NCBI GenBank assembly: GCA_025093985.1
Contig: JACAAK010000008.1
Span: forward strand, 2,108,001 to 2,172,000
Source: Calvatia gigantea
Taxonomy: Eukaryota > Basidiomycota > Agaricomycetes > Agaricales > Lycoperdaceae
Direction: 5' to 3'
DNA length: 64,000 nt
Each line of letters starts with the position of its first letter. Within the stretch, counting starts at the first letter, position 1. The translations under genes were made by a program, and so were the position numbers. The notes beneath the pieces are model-generated. The model was not told the DNA's origin. It made no database searches and was given only the letters and a program-made list of their open reading frames with translations. Shown here in pieces: positions 39,840 to 51,900 of this stretch.

Positions 39840-41498
39840 ATGCTGTTCAACCTTTTTCTCCTGGCCATGTGTGGAATCGTCGGAATTGTCTACAGTATGA
39901 TCTTCTATAAGCTATGAAGAAACATTGCTCATTCATAGCCTTCAGCATTTCGCCGCAAATGCGTCCGACGGCCGTCGGGTGTTCATGACCTGCCTCTCGA
40001 ACTGCTGTCGGAAATTGCGTCATATTTAGATTTTGTTGACGTGATTTCATTACGCCAGGTATGTCCTGGCTATTTATATTCTGATATTCACTCAAGCAGT
40101 GTCCAGTCAACCAGAAGACTTCGCGAGGCAACAGGAGCTCGAGTGGTCTGGCACTCCCTCGCGACGAGGTACGCCGCCCGACATTTCAACATCCCGCGCC
40201 CAGAGAACGGAACTATCGACTCTCTTGCGACCAACGATCTTCGTGAATGGATATGGCCTCGCCTTGCGATTGACCACATCTGGAGGAAAAAGACAGTGGT
40301 CCCCCCTACGACGCGCCGGCTTGATATGCATAAGGATACATTGTATATGGACCTCATTCCTGGTGGACGTTGGCTTCTCGCTGTTCGGAAAACTGGGCAT
40401 GTAGACTTCTACGACCTCAATTTGGAAGCGCCTGCCCCCCAGTTGTTGCTAGAACCCTCTGTACCTGAGAAGGAAGAAGCAGGTCCGATACAACTCGTTG
40501 TAGACATCAACCGCGAAGCTCCCCTTCTTGATTTCACGTTTGCCTTCAGCTCCATTGGGCCCATATGTCAGGTTTGATTTCTCCGCCCTTTATAGTCAAC
40601 TCACCCATGCGTCGACAGGGCAACGAGTTGGGTGGTTACATATTCGAAGGGCACAACTAGCCGGGGCGGGGCCATCGGCCATTCTCACAGCACATAAACT
40701 TGTTTCAATTCCGCACATCAGAAAAGATGTAATTGCGTGCGCAACTGGACTCAGTGGTGGCCTTGTCGCACGAAATGTCGCTAGTGGATGGGACAGTTGG
40801 ATCGAAGTTTTCAAATGGAAAGAATGCACATCGACAGAACTCGTGTTAACAAGTATACGCATTGAGGAAGGCTTCCGCTGTGTATGTCAATTCTGCCAAT
40901 TTTCGCTTGATCCAAAGATAATAACCCACCCCGGACGCAGGATAGGATATACTTTATTGGGAAGGACCGCATCCTCTGCATTGAAAGATATAACATTTTC
41001 ATCTACCGGATGCCAGCTTTCTCTCGTCTCCTTGTGGACTGGGATCCTGAGGTTGGATACCAAAGTGATGATGATGTTACACAACCTATCTGGTCTTACA
41101 AGCCCTCCGCCCTGAGGAACTCCCCATCTCTTTACTTTGATGGTACTACTAGTTATCGTCTTGTGGTCCAAGACAGGAGGGACCTGGTCGGCATCTACAT
41201 TCCTGTCTCTTCCGATCGCTTGCCATGTGTTCGCTTCCGAATACAACCTCCTTTCTTACTCCCTATTGGGACTGGTTTATACAAGGGATGTGCAACGTAT
41301 GAGGATGCACCTGCCATCCGCCTTGGCTATGGATGGAATGCCGATGCTGATTCAAACTTCATTAATGCTCAAGGGGAAAAACATGGACACTTTGTGGGAG
41401 TACTTTTCGATGAAGAGACCGGCCGGTGCCTTTTCAGGAGAACTGTGAATAAATTCTGGGTGGTCGATTTCATATCTAATTCGTTCCGAAGTACATAA
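39840..41498 (+). CDS. F-box / beta-propeller-like protein, intact copy F
   Basis: Exons 39840-39894, 39946-40566, 40619-40881 and 40941-41498 give 498 codons after splicing, all in phase. The first intron has a GTATGA donor; the second uses GTCAGG. Residues 1-18 are MLFNLFLLAMCGIVGIVY, again hydrophobic. The F-box-like segment VHDLPLELLSEIASYLDFVDV follows. The propeller-like part has GGRWLLAVRKTGHVDFYDL, LLVDWDPEVGYQSDDDV and TTSYRLVVQDRRDLVGIYI. It is closest to broken copy D and clearly diverged from copy B, for example in exon 3 and at the C-terminus (VVDFISNSFRST). The same adaptor role is inferred. It is convergent with a truncated PD-(D/E)XK-like gene. Confidence 0.85.
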
Positions 41499-41499
41499 A

Positions 41500-42975
41500 A
41501 TTCATGCTAGCTATCCTTGCTCTCCCCCAGCTTCCATAGTTCTTTAGGATCAACGGATACCTGATTGATCTATTCAGCCTTCCGAATTCTACTATTGACG
41601 TTATGAAGGTACACACCCAACTTAATAGCAGAGTTATTACCCAGCAAAATCCCCCCTGCCGTTGGCCTGAATGGCATTGCTGATGTCCTCCAGAATTCTC
41701 GTTGTTTACCTCCGCCACGAACAATGCCAAAAATCCACTGTGTTCCCGAGGTAAGGCAGAATGGGACACGTGATTTACCTCGAGGGTGCCCTCTGTCATA
41801 CACAATTACATTGTTGCACTATCAGGGACTCGAATGGCTACTCACAAGGCTATGGCCTCAGCAACAACTTGAGGGACATAATTTTCCAGTCTTGCAAGGG
41901 GAGACTTGGCCTCCACGATCACGAAAGCTTTCCCCCTCGTTGACCAGATCTCAGCCAGTCGATTGTACATCTCCGTTGCACTACCCCCCCACCACGACCG
42001 ATTATTCTTTAAGGATTGATGAAATCCTGGGTCCACTGATGAAATTGTGAAATAATCTGTAGAACCAGATAAAGATGTCATGTGTCCTGCCTGATTTTCA
42101 ATCTTCACGGCCGTGCCATGAAGGGCAGTATAATCCTAGGGCACATATATGAGCACCGCGATATTGTCCCAAAAGAGGGTGGGGGCACCTTCGCGCTGGA
42201 CCTCGGCTGCGACCCAAATGAGAATTCAGGAAAACAGAGGATCCGAAAGTCGTCGTCAGGTCCCTTAACCCTGCCTGAAACCAGGCAATACTTGATGTCG
42301 TTGATGAGTAGCTGCATGATTTCCTCGGACTGGTGTCAAGTGGTGAAACAGAGTGAGTACCTGCCTATTTCACTACCAGGAGCAATGGCACATACCAAGA
42401 TATTCCAAAAGTTGTCAATTGTAGTGACCATTTGTATCTCCATCTCTTTTAACATGCTTTCCCAACCTTGTTCAAAAGCGAGGCATCTCCAGGGCACCAG
42501 AGCTGATGCCTTCAATCACAGCCAGGCATAGGGCCTCAGCTGAAACTTCACTACTCTCTATAACACCCAGTCTGTGGTAATTCTTCCTCCTGACAGTTGA
42601 AAAGGATTGGAACTGAACAAGGAGTGGAGGATGACAGGTAAGTTTACTACCATGGTGCCTAAGGGGAACAAAAGAATGCCCTCACAACTTTATTGTTCAA
42701 TGCCAACTTCCCGACCTCCTCTGCTACAGCTTTGAGGAAGTTAACTTTGTCTCCAAGTTCTACTACAATGTCAGCATCAAAGTCACCCTCCCACCCAGCA
42801 TGTCCCTCAGCATCTTGATCGTTGTCACTGTACATCACTGTTCAGTCAGAACTGGGGTCAACCTCTGATATCTTATGATATGCTGTGACCACTTACATGA
42901 CATCCCTCTCTGTACAATATCCTCAATATTGTCTTCTTGAGACCTGAGATCGATTTTGAAGTCCTCATAGACATA
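41500..42975 (-). pseudogene. PD-(D/E)XK-like gene, second copy, truncated
   Basis: Corresponds to part of exon 3 through exon 8 of the gene at 21989-23992. The same splice sites are visible. Conserved parts are TTIDNFWNIL, LLINDIKYCLVS, LSGSTDYFTIS, VIVEAKSPLARLENYVPQVV and PFCLTSGTQWIFGIV. A one-base shift lies in the exon 5 equivalent (after EMPRF, near 42485). The 5' end is cut at a TA by the Tc1-like element at 42976. The two copies differ at many residues but keep the E-x-K segment, which supports that segment as functional. Confidence 0.65.
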
Positions 42976-44460
42976 CAGTAAGGGACAAAACCCTTCCAAT
43001 GATTTTGACTTTTTCATGAAATCTCAAATAACTCAGCAACCACTAAGCCAATTCATTTCAAATTTTAAATGAAGGTAGTCATGCTTCTTATTTACAAATA
43101 TGTTTAAGCATTTAATATTATACTTTGTTTCTATGGAGATATGAATTATTGAATATTATGAGTGCATTGGAAGGGTTTTGTCCCTCATCTTCTCCAGGCA
43201 CATAACTCTGTTTACTGCTCTCAAACAAATTCAAATAAAATCATATGATGAGAGTAGATTGTGTATAAAGATGAAAGCTTACTTCTCCAGGCCAAAGTAA
43301 CCCAATAACTTATCTTCTGTTGACATGAAACCTCTCTCTTCTTCTCAGATTGATCATATCCTCTTTCTCCTTGACAAAGGACATACTGCTACCCAAATTG
43401 CTTCCACTACTGGTTATTCCCTCAGTACTATCTCTAGAGTTTGCTCTAAACATAGGCCAACAATTTCCAAATCCACTAGTGGCCGTCCAAGCAAGCTTTC
43501 CCCCTCTGATACCAAATATGCCATTTGACTTCTCATCTCTTGCAAGGCCGATAATGCCTCTCAGGTCACAAAGGCCCTCCAAAATGTTACCAACCAACCT
43601 GTTTCATCCAAAACAATTTGAAGGACACTCAAAAGGGCAGGGATGAAGGCTGTAGTGAAGAGAAAATGGCCTTTACTCACTAGGGTTCACAAGCAGAAGA
43701 GGCTGGTGTTTGCAAAACATATGCAAACTGGACTGTGGAGGACTGGAAGCAGGTAGTTTGGACAGATGAGACTAAAATCAATTGGATGGGGTCAGATGGA
43801 AGGCATTGGGTGTGGAAAACAGCAGGAGAGGGGCTTAGTGACAGGCTGGTGAATGGAACTGTCAAGTTTGGAGGAGGTTCTTGCATGATATGGGGGTGCA
43901 TGCTATGGCAGGGGCCTGGCCATATACACCACATTGAAGGTACCATGGATGGTGACCTTTATGTTCGCATTTTAGATGACAAACTTTACCAAAGTCTCAA
44001 GAAATACAGGAAGAAGAAGTGGCAAGTCCTTTTCCAACAGGACAATGACCCCAAACACACAAGCAAAAAAGCAAAAATGTGGCTTGAAAACAGTGGTTTA
44101 AAGGTTATGGAGTGGCCACCACAGTCCCCAGACCTTAATCCCATTGAACAGCTCTGGACTTATGTCAAAAACAGGCTAGAAGAGTATGAAAACTACCCTT
44201 CCAGCATAACTGAACTCAGAGAAAGGGTGGATATAGAATGGGGCAAAATTCCTGCATCAGTGTGTCAGAATTTGATAGAGAGTATGCCTAGGAGGGTTCA
44301 GGCTGTTTTACAGGCCAAAGGGGGCTATACAAAGTACTAGAGAACTGATTTTGTGTAGTTTCAGACAGAGGGACAAAACCCTTCCAATGGACTTATAATG
44401 TTGATTAATTCATATCACCACAGGAACTTAATATTACATAATGCTGTTTATACCTACTGT
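42976..44460 (+). mobile_element. Tc1/mariner-like element, decayed
   Basis: The left end CAGTAAGGGACAAAACCC follows TA (42974-42975), the expected Tc1 target. The 20-mer AGGGACAAAACCCTTCCAAT occurs at 42981-43000 and 44369-44388, and inverted at 43166-43185. The arm 43118-43185 is an inverted partner of 44369-44440. The right outer terminus is not found, so the element is probably truncated on the right. Confidence 0.75.
43325..44340 (+). pseudogene. Tc1-like DDE transposase
   Basis: The N-terminal helix-turn-helix part (IDHILFLLDKGHTATQIAST) runs from 43325. TGA codons at 43526-43528 and 43619-43621 fall where Arg is expected. One base is missing near 43715. From 43735 the catalytic domain is open for 201 residues: VVWTDETKINW (first D), QQDNDPKHTS (second D), SPDLNPIEQLW (E), spaced as in DD34E elements. 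The total of about 339 codons matches normal Tc1 transposase length. Inactive as it stands. Confidence 0.85.
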
Positions 44461-44571
44461 ATCTCTCCAATATCCCAGTGAGTATGACTTTCCTCTGCCA
44501 CTAGCATAGCTACTGTGGTGTACTTGTCTCAACAGGTTATGGGCTCTAACCACTGCTCACTCAGACTGCAT
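44461..44571. other. Flank between Tc1 relic and gypsy LTR
   Basis: Short unassigned stretch ending in the target site TGCAT (44567-44571). Probably the left flank of the old copia relic into which the gypsy element inserted. Confidence 0.4.
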
Positions 44572-44878
44572 TGTTACGACCTTAGTCTGAGTAAACCTCA
44601 GGTTGCAACTTAGGCTAAGACTTGAGGGTGAGTAAGGGAAGAGGAACTAAGTGGTTAAGCATACCAAATACAGGAGGATGTATGTATGCTTAAATACAAG
44701 AAAACCATCCAGTTGAATGGATGGAGGTAACTACATGAAACGTCCGATGTCTATGGCATAGTAATCATGAGTCAGGGCTCGGAGATCATGCAGGCAGGAA
44801 TAGGTGAAACAGATGTACAGGAGGTAGGAATGTAGACGAATATAGAGAGAGCGAAATGATCAGTGAAAGTTCACAACA
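44572..44878 (-). repeat. 3' LTR of chromovirus
   Basis: 307 bp. Just beyond it on the element side is a purine-rich AAATTGGGGGGTA (minus strand), a likely polypurine tract. Confidence 0.85.
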
Positions 44879-44892
44879 ATACCCCCCAATTT

Positions 44893-45865
44893 GGCTTCAT
44901 GCCTCAGGAAGCTCATCAAAGTCTCCGTTTACGACTGCAGTGGCGATTAGAAACTTTCCTTCGTTGGAGCACACTAAGAAGACGGGTGAGTGGCTTCATC
45001 CGTCTTGTCGGATAGGGACTGGGACGCCGTTGTATGGGAAATCGGTGGTGGTGGAGCTGTCCCAGTAGTTCTTGACTATCGAGTTCCAATAGTGTTGGTC
45101 CTTTTCTTGTCCTGGTAAAACAGTGCGGAATCTTGCGGGCGGTAGAAAAACTGATATGAGTTGTGGCAGTGTGATGGTCTTAATGAAGCGATGGAGGGCA
45201 TTGACTTCTTCTTTCATTGAAACTGTGACTTCCTTGTCCATGGGGGTGTCAGAGCGGGTTGGCGGTGTGGGGTTGACAGTGTTGTGTAATTTGGATAGGG
45301 TGATGTGGATTCTATCAACCAAGGTATTAATGTCGGGATCTTCATTTGACTTGTCTCTTCCGAGTAACTTCATGGCTATGTCAGCGAGTTCTAGGAATAT
45401 GTTGGTGATGTCGAGGTGATTGAAGACCTCAAGGCCCAAATCGATTTGGCTTTGGAGTCCTTGGATGCAATCCTTTTCATTAGGGGTGAGGGTAGACTGG
45501 TCTAGAGCTCGGAAGATGGCGGGGATGTGTTGGTTGGTGGAGGAGGAGGCGTTGGTGAAACCGGTGTACATATCGGCAAAGGTGATACATGCGGTGGCGA
45601 GGGTAATGTGCTGGTTTACTACCAGTCATTTGTTCTGGGTGGTAATGTTCTCGATTTCACTGTTGGTTGCCTTGTCGACATCTTTGAGCAAGGCTTCAAG
45701 GAGTCCTTGTGCAGGGGATGGTGTTTTAGCAAGATTGAAATGAGTTCCCTGGGGAGCAGGTGCTCGGCTGTTGCCTGATTCAGGGAAAGGAAGAGAGGAA
45801 ATTCTGGTGGGAGTGGGATGGACGAGGGAGTTGATAGCAATGCAGTTGGATTGGGAGGCAGGCAT
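44893..45865 (-). pseudogene. Extra ORF between integrase and 3' LTR, unknown
   Basis: About 320 codons on the same strand as pol, directly after the chromodomain. It starts MPASQSNCIAINSLVH at 45865. It has a Pro/Ser-rich first 60 residues, then a helical body (LTPNEKDCIQGLQSQIDLGL, MKEEVNALHRFIKTITLPQL). In-frame TGAs at about 45627 and 44996 interrupt it. If both were Arg codons the frame would run to about 44900, next to the polypurine tract. No transmembrane span or known domain is recognised. The position equals that of env-like or accessory ORFs in some LTR elements. Confidence 0.55.
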
Positions 45866-45872
45866 GTTTGTT

Positions 45873-48705
45873 TTAGTTCTTTGTCTGGGTTGTTTGTTTT
45901 GTTGCTTTTTTGTGTTTTCTGCCCCCTCTTTTATGGGTATCCTCCGGATGCCTTTTCAGGTAGTCTCTTATGGCGTCTTTAGCATTTCCTAGGTTGGACT
46001 CCGCTATCCACGTATCTTCTTCACTGCTGTATCCCTTCCAGTGGACCAGGAACTGATAGCCCCTTCCTTGCTTTCGTCGTCTGCAGATCTCGTCAACTTT
46101 GTATTCTTCTTCATTGTTGATGATTACTGGGTCGGGCACTGATGGCTGTTTTTGACTTGGGAACTCTGCCTGGTGTACTGGTGTCAGAAGCTGTTCATTG
46201 AATACATCATGGATGGCCCATCCATCCAGCAGTTTCAGCCGATATGCTGCTTCTCCTATCTTTTCCTTAATAAGGAAAGGTCCATACCGTTTTTGGCCTA
46301 GCTTCTTTGATGATTGATTGGTATGGATATTGGTGTTTTCTAACCATACTCTATCTCCTGTTTGGTAGATGTTGGTGTGGATTCTGCTGCGGTCATGTTG
46401 CTGTTTCATCTTTTCTTGATATGTCCGTAGTGTTGATGAGGCATTGTCTCGGGCGCGTTGTAGTTGTTCCAGGAATGCTGTGGTGACAGGGTTGTTTGTT
46501 ATTGGCTCGTTTTTTCCTTTCCATGGATTCCTTCCATAATTTAGGAAAAATGGCGTTTCCTGTGTCCCTCTGTGTTGTTTGTCATTGTACTGAAACTCTG
46601 CAATGGGAAGCCATTCCGCCCAGTTGTCCTGGTCGTAGTTGCAGTATAGGCAGATATAGGTTTCTACTTCTCTGTTGATGCACTCAGTTTGGCCATCTGT
46701 TTGCGGGTGGTACGCAGTTGATAGATTTCGTTCGATACCGAGCCCTTTGAACAGCTCTTTGGTGAATTCTGATGCGAATTGAGGTCCTCGGTCACTGAGC
46801 ACTTTCCTTGGCAGTCCATGTAGCTTCCATATTTCATCCTGGTATATCTTTGCAATGTCTTTAGACGATGCATTTGTGGTTGTTGCTGAGAGTCGTATCA
46901 TTTTTGTGAAACAATCCACAATGACTAGTATTGCATCTTTTCCTTTAGACTCTGGCAGTGGTCCAATCATGTTGATACTAATTTCTTCCCAGGGCCCATT
47001 TGGTATTGGAAGGGGATGTAGTGGCGATTTGAGTAGCATCATTCTAGATTTGGCCTTTTGACAGGCTTGACACCCCCGGATATACTTCTTGATGTCTTTT
47101 CATATTGATGGCCACCAGTAGTCTCAGCTGATTAATTCTGTCATCCTATGTTGTCCTGGGTGTCCCGCATCTGGGGTGTCATGGTACTGTATTAGGACTT
47201 CCTCTTGTAGTTTCTGATTGGGTAGAACATATGCACTATTCTGCTTGTAGATTATTCCACCATCTTCGGTGAGTTGGGACCCTTGCTTCTTCAGCTCAGT
47301 TAGGACCACTGTTTCCCGCTGAGTTCGGTTTTGAATTCGCTCTAGGAGGTTAGGTTCGATGAATAGTTCCGCTCGTAGGAGTATTGTGCTGCCTGTGTCC
47401 TTCGTCTGTAACCAGCTTTCTCGAATCATGGTGACTAGTTTGTTTTCTTGTTCTTCTGGCATTTGGTGGATGCAGGACAGAAGGTCCACTTTCATGTTTG
47501 TTTTCCCCGGTACATGTCATAGTGTGAAGTCGTAGTCTTGTAGTCGTAAATACCACTGTGCTTGTCGTCCGTTTAGTTTTTGTGGTTCTCAGTAATACTT
47601 CAGGTTCTCATGGTCCGTCCAAATTTCAAATCGTTCTTCGGCATCTACTGTAGGAGGTAATGTCTCCATTCCTTTAAGGCATGGACAATGGCCAGTAGTT
47701 CCTTGTCATATATTTCATAGTTCCGTTCTGCTGGTGACAGGGTTTGTGATGTGAAGGCAATGGGATGCCATTTTCCTTCTTGTAGTTGTGAGAGTACCCC
47801 TCCTAGTGCATAATCTGATGCATCGACTTCTACTCTGAATTGGCCATGTCTTTGTGGTAGTGTCAGGACCGGTTCCTTGGTGATGCGCTTCTTGAGTTGA
47901 TTGAACGAGTCTTGGTGCACTTGCGTCCATTCCCATGTGGTGCTGCTCCTTTGAGCTTGTTTAGGGGTCCCACAATCGTGCTAAAGTTTTTGATGAAGTG
48001 TCGATAATAGTTTGCGAATCCCAAGAACCTCTCTACTCCTTTGGTGTTTTTGGGTTCGGGCCATTCTCATACCGATTTTACTTTGTCTTCTTCCATTTCG
48101 ATTCATCCATGTCCTACTTTAACTCCTAGCATGGGGATTTCTTCCACATCGAAAATGCACTTGGTCCATTTGAAACATAGATTATACTGGGCTGCTCGTT
48201 CCAGGAATCGTACTGTCCGTTCCTTTAGTTGCTCCTTGGTGTCTCCCGGGATGGCAAAGTCATCCATGTAGTTTACAATGTCTCCATTTTGTAAGAGGTC
48301 GCGGAAGATGCTTGTCATCATTCTGGAGAACGTTCCTGGTGAGTTACTTAGGCCAAAGTACATGACCGTAGGTTCGAAGAGCCCTTCATTGGTGAGGAAG
48401 GCCGCCTTCCATTCATCTCCCTCTTTGATCCTGACATTGTTGTATCCCCAGATGATGTCCAGTTTGTTGAAGTATTTGGCTTTTCCAAGTTTGTCAATTA
48501 CTTCGCCAATTTTTGGCAACGGAGTTTTATCTTTGACGACTATGTTGTTTAGACGTCTATAGTCCTGGATCAGCCTTTTTGACCTGTCTTTCTTTGGGAT
48601 GAAGAATGTTGGCACTGCATAAGGGGATTTTGATGGTCGTATTCGTCCCGATTCTAGGTTTTCCTTGATGAATGACTTGAGTTCGTCCTGTTCTTTAATT
48701 GTCAT
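45873..48705 (-). pseudogene. Chromovirus Pol: RT, RNase H, integrase, chromodomain
   Basis: RT (48103-48705) has IPKKDRSKRLIQDYRRLN and the YMDD box. RNase H (47645-47920) has [14 protein letters not shown]. The integrase zinc region is near 47050-47170, and the catalytic core is in 45873-47042 with LSDRGPQFASEF and HPQTDGQTECIN. The first integrase Asp is Asn (codon 46971-46973). A chromodomain follows (EYKVDEICRRRKQGRGYQF...HWKGYSSEEDTWI). TGA codons interrupt the frame at about 48101, 48070, 47592, 47522, 47121 and 47102, each where Arg fits the family. The 5' part of Pol lies beyond the copia insertion. Confidence 0.85.
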
Positions 48706-48710
48706 GTTAT

Positions 48711-48981
48711 TAAAGGAAAGATATGACGCGCAGGGCTAGGATAGACCTCAGTCGACGTGGAACGAGACTAGATTAGATTGTGTAATTACCTAGGATAGAC
48801 TACGGAATGAGTTAGCTAGTGTGTACAATGGAGAACGATGGTTTGCTTACCCTCAGTCGACGTGGAACGAGACTGAGGGTGTGCAAGGTATGAGGCCAGC
48901 GAATGAGTGTGATGTCACGTGATAGCGAAGTGATTATCTACTGTAAGAAAAAGATAACGGAAGTCTACCTATATTCCAACA
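48711..48981 (-). repeat. 3' LTR of nested copia element
   Basis: 271 bp. Contains a 24-bp direct repeat (48746-48769 and 48851-48874). The second copy lies in an inverted repeat, CCCTCAGTC..GACTGAGGG (48850-48879). Confidence 0.85.
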
Positions 48982-48988
48982 CACCCCC

Positions 48989-51900
48989 TTAGACTGAAGG
49001 TATGTGGAGACCTAGTTTAGAACGTAAATGAATGAAGTCTGGCTCCTTAAGAGCCTTAGTGAGAATATCGGCAGTCATTTCCTTGGTAGATAAATAACAG
49101 ATAGTAAAGGTCCCATCAGAAACACGTTCATGAATAAAATGATGTTTGATGTCTATGTGCTTGGTCCTTCCATGAAAACGAGAGTCCTTGGTGAGATCGA
49201 TACTGCTGGTGCAATCCATATAGACAGTGATGGGAAGTGAAACGGGCATCTCCAGTTCAGCTAGAAGTTGAACCAACCATAATCCATACTTGACAGTGTA
49301 AGCTCCAGCCATGTATTCCCTCTCAGTTGATGAGTCCCCAACTGTAGGCTGTTTCTTACTGACAGTGATAATAGATTTATCACCCATCTGAAAGACACAA
49401 CCAGTGACAGCTCGACGATTGTCAGGGTCCTCAGCTCCAGATGCATCAGAATAGCCAGTAAGGGTCAGGTGACGATTATCCTTGGATTTTCCTCCCAAGA
49501 CTTGGACAATATCACGAGTACCAGCGAGGTATTGGAGTACATGCTGGGCAGCCTTCCAGTGCTTTGGTCCAGGGTTGGAGTTGAATTGAGCAAGGAAGCG
49601 AGCAGCAAATCCGATGTCTGGGCGAGAGATGAGCGATATCCAGGTGAGAGCTCCTACAAGTTCACGATAGGGAGTCTTGGCCATTTGCTGTTTCTCTTCC
49701 TTGGTCTGAGGTCCATCAGCCTTAGAGAGTTTACAGCCAGGATCGAGTGGGAGTGATGTAGGGTGGCAGTTCTGCATATGAAATCGCTTGAGAGTGGTAT
49801 CGATGTACTGGCAATGAGAGATGGAAATGGTTCGAGCTAGACGGTCCTCAATGAGAAGAAATCCCATGAGCCAATTTGGATCCTCCTCCTTCATGTCGAA
49901 GAGCTTGTGAAGTTGGGAGCGAACATGCTTGAGTTCATCCTGTGAGCATGAAGTACTGAACATGTTGTCGACATGGATGGCGATGATGGTAGTACCAGAC
50001 TCCAGCTTGCGATAGAATACCACATTATCGGTGTGGAGCTGTTTGAAGTGGATAGATGTAAGACGCTCAACCATGTACTTGTACCAGAGACGGGCAGCTT
50101 GTTTGAGTCCATACAGACTTCGGATGAGTAGTAGCGCCCTGTTGGTACCATCTTCAAAGCCAGGTGGTTGCTTCATGTAGATGATACAGTCGAGGTTGCT
50201 GTGTAAGAAAGCACCAGTGACATCATCTTGAGCACGTTCCCAACCAAGGGTAGCGGATAGGTGAAGGATGAGCTTGATTGACTCCAGACGAGTGGTAGGA
50301 GAGAAGGTATCGTCATATTCGAGACCAGGGATCTGATTGAAACCTTGGGCAACGAGACGAGCCTTGTATCGGAGTACTTCTCCTTCAGGTCCGAACTTGA
50401 TCGCATAGGTCCATCGACAACCAACAGCAGTCCTCTCCTTCGGCATCTTCTCAGCTCTCCAGGTTCCTCGAGTAGAGTGAAGAGATATCTCTTCCCTCAT
50501 AGCTTTCCACCAGTTGTCGGCATCAGGTCCAGTGATAGCCTCCTCGAAGCTCTGAGGGATGACTGGGCCATAGGCAGCTAGGTAGGCAATGTGAGCGAGG
50601 TCGCCTTCAGGAGTGTGCTCGACAGCTTCATGCTCAGGAATTGTAGGAGGTAGTTGGTATTTGGAGGTTGGATTGTTGAGACGATTAGCTCGAGCTTCAC
50701 GTATTTTCTGACGCTGTTTCTTGGCTTCAAATTCCTTAACTGCTTGTTCCTCGTTGGCTTGTTTGATCCATGATGGTCGAGAGATTCGGGTAGTTCGTCG
50801 AGGCTCAGATGGATTAGGAATGGAGGAAGGAATAGGATTGGGATTAGCAGTCGAAGGAGCTGGGTGAGGATCAGGAATGGATGGAGGAGTGGTGAATGGA
50901 GGATCGGAAGGTATAGGAGATGAACGAGGGAGAGGCGAACCAGTCTCCTCAGGTATAGGGATGGAGTTAGGATGACTCCGAGAATGAGTGGGATCGTCGA
51001 TGTTCACCCCCTCACTTGTGACAGGAGGCATAGATGTATCAATACCTGGATGGTTCACTGTCTCATAGACGATGACGTCCCGAGATACCTGAAATGACCT
51101 CTTCGAAGGGATCCATATCTTCCACGAAGTGGAGGCAGGATCGAAGCCACAGAATACCCCTTCAATAGAGTGGGCATCAAGCTTTCCTCGTCGAAGTTCA
51201 TGTGGTGTGCGAACATGGCAGCGTGATCCGAAAATTCGGAAGGCGGAGACACTGGGCTTCTCGTTGAAGAATGCCTGGTAAGGAGTGATGTGGTTGAGTG
51301 TCTTGGTTGGACTGCGATTACGAGCGTCGCTAGTATACTGGTGAGCTTCAGGCCAAAAGCCATCAGCCATACCAGCCTCCTTCAACATGGCGAGGGCATG
51401 CTCATGAGTAGTACGATTGAATCGTTCGGCTACACCGTTTTGTTGAGGAGTGTGTGGAGCTGACATCTCGTGGGTGATACCCTTGTCCTTGAAGTATGAC
51501 TTGAGTGCATGTCCTGTAAATTCGCCACCGCGGTCTGATCGAAAATAGACCACTTTGTTGCCAATTCGGTTCTCGAGAGAGGTGATGAGGTCTCGGAGGT
51601 GTTGTCGAGCATCGCTCTTCTGCTTAAGAAAGATCTTCCAGCCCATCCTCGAAAAGTCGTCAACGACAATGAGGACATGGTGGTACCCTTCAATAGAAGT
51701 GGAGAAAGGGCCTTGGAGATTGGCATGAAGGCGCTCAAGGGGTCGTTTCGCTCGTCGCGAAGCTTGCTGAGGGAAGGGAGCTTGTGGATGCTTGCCGAGG
51801 GCACACCCTGCACATGCATTGAGTCGATCCGAGGTCTTGAGATCAAGCCCGGAGACCATCTGATGCTTAGCTAGGTGTCGGAGGTATTCCTCATTGAGGT

